A DNA stretch of 64,000 nucleotides from Synechococcus sp. UW179A (lineage in GTDB: Bacteria; Cyanobacteriota; Cyanobacteriia; PCC-6307; Cyanobiaceae). Position numbers and translations under genes: made by a program. The DNA is taken from contig NZ_UCNJ01000024.1 of assembly GCF_900473965.1 (NCBI RefSeq), positions 62,001 to 126,000 of the forward strand. Reading direction: 5' to 3'. The stretch's first letter is position 1; each line of letters starts with the position of its first letter. The notes beneath the pieces were generated by a model that did no database searches, was not told where the DNA came from, and was given only the letters and a program-made list of their open reading frames with translations. This document shows, piece by piece, positions 7,744 through 16,294 of this stretch.

Positions 7744-8868
7744 TCAGTTGGGTGATGTGAATCGATCCCATCGAAAGTTCGGTAGAAGTTTTGCAAGATC
7801 CTTCTTCGGTTGACTCTCGGCGACAAGATCGGCGATCAGTTCTGAAGTGGCACCAGCCATGAGAACGCCGTTGCGATGGTGGCCGCAGGCCAGCAGAAGC
7901 CCTGGAATCGGACTGTTGCCCAGCAGCGGACTTTCATCAGGTGTGCAGGGACGGAACCCCCACCAGCGTTCCATGGGAGGCCAGTTCTCAGCTTCGGGTA
8001 ACAGGGCGGCAATTCCTTGCTTAAGGGTGGTTTGCCCTTGTGGAGTGAGTCCTTCTCTGAAGCTGGCATTGCGTTCGCTGGTGGCGCCGACCACCACCAG
8101 CCCATCCTCGCGCGGCACGAGATAAATCCCCGGGCCGAAGATCACACGCCGGAGGGCACCACGCGGACTCTGCAGCGACAGCATCTGACCTTTCACCGGG
8201 AACACCGGCAGCTGTGCCAACAACTGTCCGCTCCAGGCACCGCTGCAGAGCACAGCCCGTTCGCAGCGAAGGGTTGCTTCCCTTCCCTCCGAATCCCTCG
8301 TTCGCACTCCGCTCAGATGATCATTGGCCGTGAACAGTTCCAACACCTCAACTCCCTCCTGGAACTGCACACCGCGATCCACGCAGGCGCTCTCCAGAGC
8401 TCGCATGAGCTGACGTCTGTTGTCGATCTGGCCGTCCTGGGCGAACAACAATCCAGCGCTCCAGGCTGAGTTGATGCCTGGTAGTTCCTGCACCAGCTGT
8501 TCACGGTTCAGGGGCTCGCCGAATGGCGCTGTCGGGTAAGCGTCTCGTTCGTTCTCGCTGTGGAAGGGCACCACGATCCCTGTGGAACGAAGCCCGCATG
8601 GAAGACCACTGTCGGCCTCAATCTGGGCGACCCAGCTGGGTATGCGGCTCAGACTGAGTTGGCCGAGCTGCAGCAGTGCTCCTTCGAGGCCTTCGGCATG
8701 GGGCGCCAGCATCCCGGCAGCAACGAAACCTGCTGCTTCGCTGCGGCGTCTGCTCAGCACCGTCACTGGGATTCCACGGCGTGCCAGTTGATGGGCGACG
8801 GCCAGTCCCATCAGGCCTCCACCAAGGATGAGCACCGGTTCAGGGGCTGAGCTGTCTGAGGCGGTCAT
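7744..8868 (-). CDS. thiO: FAD-dependent glycine oxidase, thiamine biosynthesis
   Basis: Member of the D-amino-acid oxidase/glycine oxidase family. ThiO oxidises glycine to iminoglycine for assembly of the thiazole of thiamine. The 374 residues start with the dinucleotide-binding motif ILGGGLMGLAVAHQLARRG, followed by RRRSEAAGFVAAGMLAPHAE. Near the C-terminus, WWGFRPCTPDESPLLG and LLACGHHRNGVLMAG match the FAD-binding end of the family. It is divergently transcribed from gatB. Other amine oxidases of this family cannot be excluded, but the length and end motifs fit ThiO best. Confidence 0.88.
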   Translation of the reverse strand: MTASDSSAPEPVLILGGGLMGLAVAHQLARRGIPVTVLSRRRSEAAGFVAAGMLAPHAEGLEGALLQLGQLSLSRIPSWVAQIEADSGLPCGLRSTGIVVPFHSENERDAYPTAPFGEPLNREQLVQELPGINSAWSAGLLFAQDGQIDNRRQLMRALESACVDRGVQFQEGVEVLELFTANDHLSGVRTRDSEGREATLRCERAVLCSGAWSGQLLAQLPVFPVKGQMLSLQSPRGALRRVIFGPGIYLVPREDGLVVVGATSERNASFREGLTPQGQTTLKQGIAALLPEAENWPPMERWWGFRPCTPDESPLLGNSPIPGLLLACGHHRNGVLMAGATSELIADLVAESQPKKDLAKLLPNFRWDRFTSPN

Positions 8869-8922
8869 GACCGAATGTCTAACCTTTCCATAAGATCAAG
8901 CCTTCCTCGATCAGCTCAACGG

Positions 8923-10407
8923 ATGTCGGCACCTGCAGCGACTGAACAGGCCTGGGAAGCTGTGATCGGACTAGAAACCCATGTGCAGCTGGGGACCGAC
9001 AGCAAAATTTTTACGGCTGCTTCCACCACCTTCGGGGATGACCCCAACACGCATATCGATCCAGTGGTCTGCGGTTTGCCAGGAACCCTGCCGGTGCTGA
9101 ACCAGAAGGTGCTCGAATATGCGGTGAAGGCCTCGATGGGCCTGAACCTGAATGTTGCCGAGCACTGCAAGTTCGATCGCAAGCAGTATTTCTATCCCGA
9201 TCTGCCGAAGAATTACCAAATCACTCAATACGACGAGCCGATCGCGGAAGAGGGTTGGATTGAGGTGGAGGTGGCTGAAAAGGGCAAGGACACCTATCTC
9301 AAAAAGATCGGCATCGAGCGCCTTCACATGGAGGAAGATGCGGGCAAACTTGTGCACGCGGGCAGCGATCGTCTGGCTGGATCCACCCATTCGCTTGTCG
9401 ATTACAACCGAGCTGGAGTGGCGCTCGCCGAAATCGTCAGTAAGCCCGATCTGCGCACGGGCCGGGAAGCGGCTGAATACGCGTCGGAGATTCGCCGGAT
9501 TGTGCGTTACATCGGAGTTGGCGACGGCAACATGCAGGAAGGGTCGTTGCGCTGCGACGTGAACATCTCCGTCCGCCGTGGGCCGGATGCCCCTTTCGGC
9601 ACCAAGGTGGAGATCAAGAACATGAACTCCTTCTCCGCAATTCAGAAGGCCTGCGAATACGAGATCAAGCGCCAGATCAAGGCTTATGAGAGCGGCGAAC
9701 CGATCGTTCAGGAGACCCGCCTCTGGGATGAGGGCAAGCAGCTCACCAAGAGCATGCGCAGCAAAGAAGGGGCCAGCGATTACCGCTATTTCCCCGATCC
9801 TGATCTTGGCCCGGTCGAGGTGAGCGTTGAACAGCGTGAGGCTTGGAGAGCAGAGCTCCCCGAGTTGCCAGCCGCCAAGCGTCACCGCTACGCCGATGAT
9901 CTGGGTCTGTCTCAGTACGACGCCCGCGTTCTCACCGATGAGCGTCCGATGGCGGATTACTTCGAGGCCGTTGTCGCTGCGGGAGCTGACCCCAAATTGG
10001 CCGCCAACTGGATCACGGGTGATATCGCTGCCCATGTAAACAGCAATCGTCTGAGTTACACAGAACTTCCTTTTCGTCCTGATCAGCTGGCGGAGATGGT
10101 GAAGCTGATCGACGGCGGCAAGATCAGCGGCAAGATCGCCAAGGAAATTCTCCCTGAACTGCTGGAAAAGGGCGGTTCACCCAAGGCGATCGTGGACGAA
10201 CGCGGTCTGGGGATGATCAGCGACCCTGCGGCGATCACGGCAATTGTTGAGGAGCTCCTCATCGCTCATCCCGATGAAGTGGAGGCGTTCCGTGGTGGCA
10301 AGACCAAGCTTCAGGGCTTTTTTGTCGGCCAGCTGATGAAAAAGACCGGTGGCAAGGCTGATCCCAAGCTCGCCAACCAGATCCTCAGTCAGAAACTCAA
10401 GGGCTGA
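8923..10407 (+). CDS. gatB: Aspartyl/glutamyl-tRNA(Asn/Gln) amidotransferase subunit B
   Basis: Subunit B of GatCAB, which converts Glu-tRNA(Gln) to Gln-tRNA(Gln) and, in some organisms, Asp-tRNA(Asn) to Asn-tRNA(Asn). The motif WEAVIGLETHVQLGT, the stretch YFYPDLPKNYQITQYDEP, the metal-site region LRCDVNISVR and KVEIKNMNSF, and a C-terminal tRNA-binding YqeY-like tail are present. I chose the ATG at 8923 (494 residues) because the family begins close to the WEAVIGLETH motif and because it leaves room for a promoter beside divergent thiO. An ATG at 8875 would add 16 residues. The 3' end overlaps the convergent cyclase gene by 11 bp. Confidence 0.96.
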   Translation: MSAPAATEQAWEAVIGLETHVQLGTDSKIFTAASTTFGDDPNTHIDPVVCGLPGTLPVLNQKVLEYAVKASMGLNLNVAEHCKFDRKQYFYPDLPKNYQITQYDEPIAEEGWIEVEVAEKGKDTYLKKIGIERLHMEEDAGKLVHAGSDRLAGSTHSLVDYNRAGVALAEIVSKPDLRTGREAAEYASEIRRIVRYIGVGDGNMQEGSLRCDVNISVRRGPDAPFGTKVEIKNMNSFSAIQKACEYEIKRQIKAYESGEPIVQETRLWDEGKQLTKSMRSKEGASDYRYFPDPDLGPVEVSVEQREAWRAELPELPAAKRHRYADDLGLSQYDARVLTDERPMADYFEAVVAAGADPKLAANWITGDIAAHVNSNRLSYTELPFRPDQLAEMVKLIDGGKISGKIAKEILPELLEKGGSPKAIVDERGLGMISDPAAITAIVEELLIAHPDEVEAFRGGKTKLQGFFVGQLMKKTGGKADPKLANQILSQKLKG

Positions 10408-12271
10408 GCCTGGGTCGATAGACCTGGCAGCGATCCATTCCCTTGATCGCCTGTTCACCGAGATGGTCCGTGGCGATCTCAGTTCCAGCAAGCAGTGCGG
10501 TTTGCTCGTCCATCAGGATTGGCGTCCTGAGCTTTCTGGTCAGTGATTCCAGGCGGCTGGCCAGATTGACCGTGTCACCGATCACGGTGAAGTCCATGCG
10601 TTGTGGACTGCCGATCTGGCCAACCACCGCTTCCCCGCTGGCCAGACCGATTCCACAGCTGAGCGGATCAAGGCCTCTCTCGGTCCAATCCTGATTCAGC
10701 TGTTCAAGGGCTTCGCGCATGGCCCCGGCACACCGAACGGCCTGCCTGGCTTCCATCTCAGTCCCCCGACTAACGGGTGAGCCAAATACGGCCATGACGC
10801 AATCGCCGATGAACTTGTCGACCGTGCCTCCATGCAGGGTGATTACCTCCACCATCCGGCCCAGGTAGAGATTCAGTTGGTGGATCAGTTCTTCGCTGCG
10901 ACCTTGCTGGGAACGTTCCCGTGTCAGAGCCGTGAAACCCTCAAGGTCACTGAACAGGACTGTCACGTTGAGGGTCTTGCCCCTGAGAATGCCTTCGGCG
11001 CTGTCGCGGTCCTTGAGGATTTCCTGGACGACGCTCGGGGATACATAGCGCTCAAAGGTCTGGCGGAGCCGTCGGCGCTCCTGCTCCTCACGCCAGAACG
11101 TGCTGACGGCGAGTGCCGCAGCCAGGCCAACAACCCCGGCGCTTGGTGCCAGTAAAGGCAGAACGGTCTGGCGTTGCACCAGCGTGCTGATGCTGATCAG
11201 CAGGAGTCCGATCAGGCCGAGTGAGCAGCTGGCCAGCCGCCAGCGCAGGGTCAGTCGCCGCGTGGCCAGATAGGCAATCAGCCAACTGCAGGCAGCGCTC
11301 AACAGAGCTTTCTGCCAGGGATGCTGAGGCCATTGCCGCAGGCCGCTGCCATCGAGGTCGTTGGCGGTTGCTGTTGCTAGGAGTTCGACTCCCGACAGGG
11401 TGCCAAAGGGAGTGGACTGGCCGCTCTGGTTGTCTTCCAGGGTTGGACCGATCAGCACCAGGCTGTCATGGAGCATGGGTCGCAGCGGGTGATTGTGCCA
11501 GCGCTCTGGGTCGAGAACCTCCCAGGCTGATAGTCGGGTGATGGTTCCCTCCGGGCCATACAGCCGCAGTGAACGATCCGCCTGATCCAGCGGTGGCTCG
11601 AGCCCGGCGATCTTCAGCAGAGCGGAGGGGAGGGATTGCTGCAGCTGGAAGCCGTAGGGCCGCAGCACTCGTCGTCCATAGGCTTCTGGATGTGGCCCGA
11701 TGCTGCCGTCTTCGGCGTTGAGCATGTTGGTGAGGCCCAGATGGTGCAGGCCGCCAAGGGCATCCAGCAAGGTTGATGCGGGGGGTTCGAGGGAAAGACC
11801 ACCAGCCCCCTGGCGATCAACCGGTTCCATCATCTCGGCGGCCAGAGCCACGGCGGAACCGTGTCGTTTCAGCGTTTGCGCGAAGCGGGCATCATCCTCA
11901 GGGCCATACATGCTTGGCCCCGCAAACAGCACATTGATCGCCACACCACGACTGCCAGCGGCGATGACCCGTTCAATCAACTGTCCGTAGGTCGCTCTTG
12001 GCCATGGCCAGCGGTCCAGCCCTTCACTCCAGGGGGCGGAGTCCGCATCCTCCAGAACCCAGCGTGCCTGCTGCAAAGAAGCATCATCCACGGCGATGAC
12101 CACCACCCCTGCTGGAGGACTGCTGGGGCCTGCCCACAGTGTGATCTGATCACTGATGTCTTTTGACCAGCTGCGCCACAGAGTGGGTGGCCAGCCGCTG
12201 AGGCCACCGCAGAGCAGGCCGAATAGTGTGATCGCGATGCCTCTTCTGGCCGTGCCGGAGATGGTTGTCAT
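10397..12271 (-). CDS. Membrane adenylate cyclase with CHASE2 sensor domain
   Basis: Class III cyclase of 624 residues. An N-terminal signal-anchor helix is followed by an extracytoplasmic CHASE2 domain (about 45-310, with VVVIAVDDASL and WPWPRATYGQLIERV), three transmembrane helices (about 322-392) and a cytoplasmic catalytic domain (about 430-610). Metal-binding Asp are in FSDLEGFT and FIGD. The adenine-selecting Lys is in VDKFIGD with Thr in FTVIGDTVNLASRLE, and the transition-state Arg is in NLASR. These residues favour ATP over GTP as substrate. The FecR-like gene lies 35 bp upstream on the same strand, so the two are likely cotranscribed. The stimulus sensed by CHASE2 is unknown. Confidence 0.93.
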   Translation of the reverse strand: MTTISGTARRGIAITLFGLLCGGLSGWPPTLWRSWSKDISDQITLWAGPSSPPAGVVVIAVDDASLQQARWVLEDADSAPWSEGLDRWPWPRATYGQLIERVIAAGSRGVAINVLFAGPSMYGPEDDARFAQTLKRHGSAVALAAEMMEPVDRQGAGGLSLEPPASTLLDALGGLHHLGLTNMLNAEDGSIGPHPEAYGRRVLRPYGFQLQQSLPSALLKIAGLEPPLDQADRSLRLYGPEGTITRLSAWEVLDPERWHNHPLRPMLHDSLVLIGPTLEDNQSGQSTPFGTLSGVELLATATANDLDGSGLRQWPQHPWQKALLSAACSWLIAYLATRRLTLRWRLASCSLGLIGLLLISISTLVQRQTVLPLLAPSAGVVGLAAALAVSTFWREEQERRRLRQTFERYVSPSVVQEILKDRDSAEGILRGKTLNVTVLFSDLEGFTALTRERSQQGRSEELIHQLNLYLGRMVEVITLHGGTVDKFIGDCVMAVFGSPVSRGTEMEARQAVRCAGAMREALEQLNQDWTERGLDPLSCGIGLASGEAVVGQIGSPQRMDFTVIGDTVNLASRLESLTRKLRTPILMDEQTALLAGTEIATDHLGEQAIKGMDRCQVYRPRLSP

Positions 12272-12306
12272 CCGCTCTGGTGCATGGAGTTGGGATGATT
12301 AGGTCA

Positions 12307-13026
12307 TCAGAAGAAACGAACCGGGCTGGGCACGCTCGGCAGGTTGGGTGTGATTCGGATCTGGCTTCCCGGCACGCTGGGGATGCGCAAACCAGGCACA
12401 TTCAGATTCAGATAACGCCTGAGATTCGCTAATCCCGGCAATGGGGCTGTGTAGCCGATGAAAAGGGGACCATCAAGAATCCTCTGGTAGTCGCCGGCCG
12501 CCAGTTGCAGCAGTCCGATCACCACTCCCGCAGGGCTGAGTCGAAGGCGTTGGCCTGCTTCAACGGTGACGGCCTCCTGCTTCCCGCTGTTATCCGTGAC
12601 TTCAACAGAGCCTTCCAGGACAGCCAGATCTGTACTGCCGTCATCACTAACTTTCAGAACGTAATTGGTGCCGCGAACGCTCAATCGACTTGAGGCTGTA
12701 CAGCCGTCCTGACGGCCTGAGATCAGAATCTGGCCCTTGTTCAGAAGAAAACAACTGCTCCCGAGCTTCACCAGGGATTGGCGATTGATTCGACCGACAG
12801 CTCCACCGCTGAAGGCAATCTGGCCGCGGCTCAGCCCAGTGCTGATGACCTGCGGCGACTGGGCTGTTTCATCGACGCTGGCTTTTTGATCGTCGATGAA
12901 AAGTTGATCTCCATCCAGGATTTCTTGAATGGTGGCCTTTTCGGAGCTGGCAATAACCGGAGCAGTGCCAACCAGTGTGATGGTCAGGCAGGAACTGAAT
13001 GCGACGATCTGGCGGAAGAAGCTCAT
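12307..13026 (-). CDS. Secreted FecR-domain protein
   Basis: A 239-residue protein when started at the ATG at 13026, which gives a proper signal peptide (MSFFRQIVAFSSCLTITLVG, cleaved around APVIAS). An ATG at 13083 would add 19 non-hydrophobic residues and seems less likely. The central part (about 70-180: QIAFSGGAVGRINRQSLVKLG, LSVRGTNYVLKV, VLEGSVEV) is a FecR-like beta domain as found in periplasmic signalling proteins. FecR-domain proteins beside CHASE2 cyclases are a recurring arrangement in cyanobacteria, which suggests it feeds a signal to the cyclase. That link is inference. Confidence 0.85.
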   Translation of the reverse strand: MSFFRQIVAFSSCLTITLVGTAPVIASSEKATIQEILDGDQLFIDDQKASVDETAQSPQVISTGLSRGQIAFSGGAVGRINRQSLVKLGSSCFLLNKGQILISGRQDGCTASSRLSVRGTNYVLKVSDDGSTDLAVLEGSVEVTDNSGKQEAVTVEAGQRLRLSPAGVVIGLLQLAAGDYQRILDGPLFIGYTAPLPGLANLRRYLNLNVPGLRIPSVPGSQIRITPNLPSVPSPVRFF

Positions 13027-13175
13027 CGGTTCGTGCGATCTGATCTGATCAATCGAATCCTGACATCGTCCGCCCTGGGTCACTCTGAGCCAGCTTCAAT
13101 CCGTTGAATGGACTGCTGTTGGCACCTCAACGGATCGTGTTCGGCGTTCAAAACTCAAGGCATTCACTAAGACAT

Positions 13176-13832
13176 TCAGCGTTGCCCGCTATTGATGACT
13201 GAAAGCCTTGCCTTGATCTGTCTTTCCCAGCAGATCGATGCTGAGCGGTTATCCAGCACCAGGTCGGCCTTTGCGCATTTCTGGCTCAACGGCCATTGGG
13301 CTTCCATTCTTGCTTTCGCTTCGGCCGTACTCAGACCGTCGCGCTGCTTCAGCCGCTCAAGCTGCTGTGTCGGCAGGCAGTGAACCAACCAGACCTCGGA
13401 GACGAGCTCGGTGAGATCCGCTTCAAACAGAAGTGGAATCATCAACACGATGGTTGAAGTTTCTGGATGCTTCGCCAGTTCAAGTTCGAAGCGCGCACGG
13501 ACCACTGGATGGATGATCTGCTCGAGCCATCGTCTCTCTTCTTGGTTGTTGAAGACGATCCTGCCCAGCTCGCGGCGATTGATGTTGCGTTGATCTGCGC
13601 TCGGCTTGATGTCGCAATCAGGTGCAGCTTCAACCTGTCGTCCATAACGGCTCAGCACTGCCTCCGAGGCCTGAGTTCCAGGCTTAAGCGCTTCATGGGA
13701 GTAGAGATCTGCATCCAGAACCGCGATCCCAAGATCTTTCAGATAGCGGGCGACACTGCTTTTGCCGCTGGCAATCCCACCGGTGAGACCGATGCGGTGC
13801 TGCGCTCCTTGCCAGCGGGATGTTGCACTCAC
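13176..13832 (-). CDS. coaE: Dephospho-CoA kinase
   Basis: Phosphorylates the 3'-hydroxyl of the ribose in dephospho-CoA, the last step of coenzyme A synthesis. The P-loop GLTGGIASGKSS is near the N-terminus. It is followed by VLDADLYSHEALKPG, containing the catalytic-acid region, and by VLMIPLLFEADLTELVSEVWLV. I start it at the GTG at 13832 (218 residues), which puts the P-loop about 15 residues in, as in the family. An ATG at 13892 in frame would add 20 residues of unusual composition. It is divergent from argJ. Confidence 0.92.
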   Translation of the reverse strand: MSATSRWQGAQHRIGLTGGIASGKSSVARYLKDLGIAVLDADLYSHEALKPGTQASEAVLSRYGRQVEAAPDCDIKPSADQRNINRRELGRIVFNNQEERRWLEQIIHPVVRARFELELAKHPETSTIVLMIPLLFEADLTELVSEVWLVHCLPTQQLERLKQRDGLSTAEAKARMEAQWPLSQKCAKADLVLDNRSASICWERQIKARLSVINSGQR

Positions 13833-13936
13833 GCTTCGGTGCTCGATGAGTCTCTCCACTCTGTAACTCCCGCTTGGTTCACAGCGGCGCATGGCCGTTT
13901 TGAATAAGCCCTATGGATCGCTTGTTCAGTCCATCA

Positions 13937-15172
13937 ATGGCGCAATCTTCCAGCTGGTCGCTGATTGAAGGCGGTAGTACTGCTCCCAGTGGCTTTCAGG
14001 CCGCAGGCATTACAGCTGGTCTCAAGGAATCCGGAAAGCCGGATCTGGCTCTGCTGCTGGCGCCGCCTGGTGCCGTCTGTGCCGGCACCTTCACAACCTC
14101 TGTGGTGCGTGCGGCCTGCGTGGATCTCTGTGTTGAGCGCCTGCAGACCACGGGTGGTCAGTCCAGAGCTGTCTTGATCAATTCCGGACAAGCCAATGCC
14201 TGCACCGGAGACCGTGGTCTGATCGACAGCCAGCGCGCCACTCAGGTGCTGGCAGACCGGCTGGGCCTACCGAGTGATCAGGTGCTGATCTGCTCCACCG
14301 GTGTGATCGGGGTGCCGATCCCCATGCAGGTGTTGCTGTCTGGTCTGGATCCGCTTGTGGAGGCTTTGGCCGTTGATGGCGGATCGGCAGCTGCAAGCGC
14401 AATCCTCACCACGGATCTGGTGGACAAGCAGATCGCTGTTGAGGCGCAGATTGCAGGCCGCACCGTGCGCATTGGCGGGATGGCCAAGGGTTCGGGAATG
14501 ATTCACCCGGATATGGCCACCATGCTCGGCTATCTCACCTGTGATGCCGGAGTACCAGCAGAGGTTTGGCAGGCCATGGTTCGTCGCGCTGTTCAGCGCT
14601 CGTTCAATGCCATCACCGTGGACGGCGACACCAGCACCAACGACACGTTTCTGGCCTTTGCCGCGGGTGAACCCTTACCTGATGATCAGTTTGAACTGGT
14701 TGAGCAGGGGGTGACCCTGGTTGCTCAACACCTGGCGCGTGCGATCGCTCGTGATGGTGAGGGTGCGACCTGCCTGATTGAGGTGTTGGTGGAGGGTGCC
14801 GCTTCAGAAGCCGACGCCTTACGGATGGCCCGGACCGTGTGTGGATCGTCGCTGGTGAAAACGGCCGTGCATGGCCGTGATCCCAACTGGGGCAGGATTG
14901 TGGCGGCGGCTGGGCGCTCGGGAGTGGCCTTTGATGCGCAGTCGGTTTCGCTTTGGATGGGGGAGCATCAATTAATGGAGAACGGTCAGCCGCTTGGCTC
15001 TGATCGAATGGCTGTGTCGACCTATCTGCGAGAGCGGGCTTCCGGCCGTTACCTACACGATGACGTTGTGGTGATTCATTTGCTGATCGGTTCTGGCCCG
15101 GGCCAAGGTCGTGCCTGGGGGTGTGATCTTTCTGATCAATACGTGCGCATCAACGCCGATTACACAACTTGA
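13937..15172 (+). CDS. argJ: Bifunctional glutamate N-acetyltransferase / amino-acid acetyltransferase
   Basis: Ornithine acetyltransferase of the cyclic arginine pathway. It moves the acetyl group from N-acetylornithine to glutamate and may also use acetyl-CoA. The precursor is self-cleaved before Thr in MIHPDMATMLGYLTCDAG, which is intact here (about residue 190). GFQAAGITAGLK at the start, STNDTFLAFAAGE and DPNWGRIVAAAG are further family motifs. I start at the ATG at 13937 (411 residues); an ATG at 13913 adds eight residues. It is divergent from coaE. Confidence 0.96.
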   Translation: MAQSSSWSLIEGGSTAPSGFQAAGITAGLKESGKPDLALLLAPPGAVCAGTFTTSVVRAACVDLCVERLQTTGGQSRAVLINSGQANACTGDRGLIDSQRATQVLADRLGLPSDQVLICSTGVIGVPIPMQVLLSGLDPLVEALAVDGGSAAASAILTTDLVDKQIAVEAQIAGRTVRIGGMAKGSGMIHPDMATMLGYLTCDAGVPAEVWQAMVRRAVQRSFNAITVDGDTSTNDTFLAFAAGEPLPDDQFELVEQGVTLVAQHLARAIARDGEGATCLIEVLVEGAASEADALRMARTVCGSSLVKTAVHGRDPNWGRIVAAAGRSGVAFDAQSVSLWMGEHQLMENGQPLGSDRMAVSTYLRERASGRYLHDDVVVIHLLIGSGPGQGRAWGCDLSDQYVRINADYTT

Positions 15173-15259
15173 TCAATCAAGGGAGGTGATGCAGCGCCGT
15201 CGATCAGACGCGAAGATGGGCTGCACCGACTGTTCGGTGTTGTCCGTATTGCCATAGCG

Positions 15260-15925
15260 ATGACCACGACCACCTCTGATCAGAAGCGGTCCCGGCGACC
15301 TCGTTACTGGGTTGGCCCTTTGGTGGCTGGCGCTTGCTTTGCCCTTGGTTATGGGATCACGCAGCGGGTGGTGCTGATGCGGCAGGCCTGGGAAAAGCCA
15401 CAGCAGGCAACCTTCCGTCAGAACAGTTTTCCTGGAGAAAGCTTGGATGGTTTAAGACGACGCTATGGCGCTGACCAACCGTTGATGGGGGACGTGGCCG
15501 CGAAGGAGGTTCTTGATGCCGAGCAGCGCAAGGCCAATGAACAAGCCGAGGCCATCGCTAAGACGGCGAAGCAGGGTGAGCAAGCGCAGCAGGCAGCAGT
15601 GTCAGAGGCTTGGGCGGTTCAAGATGATCCAGTGTCTACGGCTGCACCAGTGGCAGCACCCGCTCTGGACTTCGGCGAGCAGGAGGGTTCCGAGGGCGCT
15701 CAGCCAGCTGCCGTCTTGACTCCCAACTCTGAGCCGGTTGTGCCAGAGCCGGGGGCTTCCGCAGACCCTGCTATCGAGCCTTCGGTTCCAGTTGCGCCGA
15801 AACCGACACCTGCCGCTGTTGCCACGCCTGAGCCTGCGCTCACTCCAACCCAGCCAGCCATTGATGAGTCGCTCATCTTCAAAGCACCACCTGCCACTCC
15901 ACCAGCTGCTCCACCGGCTCCCTGA
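15260..15925 (+). CDS. Membrane-anchored protein with Ala/Pro-rich tail
   Basis: A 221-residue protein of unknown function. A basic N-terminus is followed by one transmembrane segment at about residues 17-36 (YWVGPLVAGACFALGYGIT). After a short conserved-looking part (SFPGESLDGLRRRYGADQPLMGD) comes a charged helical stretch, probably coiled coil, at about 85-115. The tail, residues 125-221, is low-complexity Ala/Pro/Val/Glu. Such a tail often spans the cell wall or makes flexible contacts. It reads in the same direction as the next two genes. Confidence 0.75.
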   Translation: MTTTTSDQKRSRRPRYWVGPLVAGACFALGYGITQRVVLMRQAWEKPQQATFRQNSFPGESLDGLRRRYGADQPLMGDVAAKEVLDAEQRKANEQAEAIAKTAKQGEQAQQAAVSEAWAVQDDPVSTAAPVAAPALDFGEQEGSEGAQPAAVLTPNSEPVVPEPGASADPAIEPSVPVAPKPTPAAVATPEPALTPTQPAIDESLIFKAPPATPPAAPPAP

Positions 15926-15982
15926 GTCGGGTCGCAACCCTGTCGGCGTATCTGCCACAGTTTCTGCATCGCTAGTCAGGCC

Positions 15983-16294
15983 ATGACTCCTCCGGACGCC
16001 CTGTTGAGAGCGGCGATGAATCGTCTGATCGCCAGAGTGGGTGAAGGCGTGGCCGATGCAGCTGCTGGAGTGGCTGTCGCTGTTCAGGATGCGCCTGAGC
16101 GTATTCGGCAGGAATGGGATCTTTTTCAGGAAGAAGTGAAGGCGGAAGCCGAACGTTTGCAACAAGAGGAGCAGCCCCCCTCTGCTCCTGCGGCTGATCG
16201 CAGCGGCATAGAGCATGAGCCCCTGCAGCAGCGGATCGATCGGCTGCGGGCGAAGGTTGCGGATTTGAGCACGCGGCTGGAGGAACAGTCTTGA
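15983..16294 (+). CDS. Small coiled-coil protein upstream of the ABC1 kinase
   Basis: A 103-residue soluble protein with amphipathic Ala-rich helices at residues 5-60 and a predicted C-terminal coiled coil (PLQQRIDRLRAKVADLSTRLEEQ). I recognise no family. Its TGA stop overlaps the TTG start of the following kinase gene (TTGA), so the two are translationally coupled. A role with the kinase is inferred only from this. Confidence 0.75.
   Translation: MTPPDALLRAAMNRLIARVGEGVADAAAGVAVAVQDAPERIRQEWDLFQEEVKAEAERLQQEEQPPSAPAADRSGIEHEPLQQRIDRLRAKVADLSTRLEEQS

Noticed and set aside
8971-10035. A 354-codon open frame antisense to gatB
   Set aside because: The frame is a codon-bias shadow of gatB with no motif or plausible start context.
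15180-15257. Extended Shine-Dalgarno AAGGGAGGTGAT followed by a 22-codon ORF ending just before the 15260 gene
   Set aside because: The spacing from the Shine-Dalgarno to the ATG at 15189 is too short for good initiation, and nothing else supports a leader peptide.
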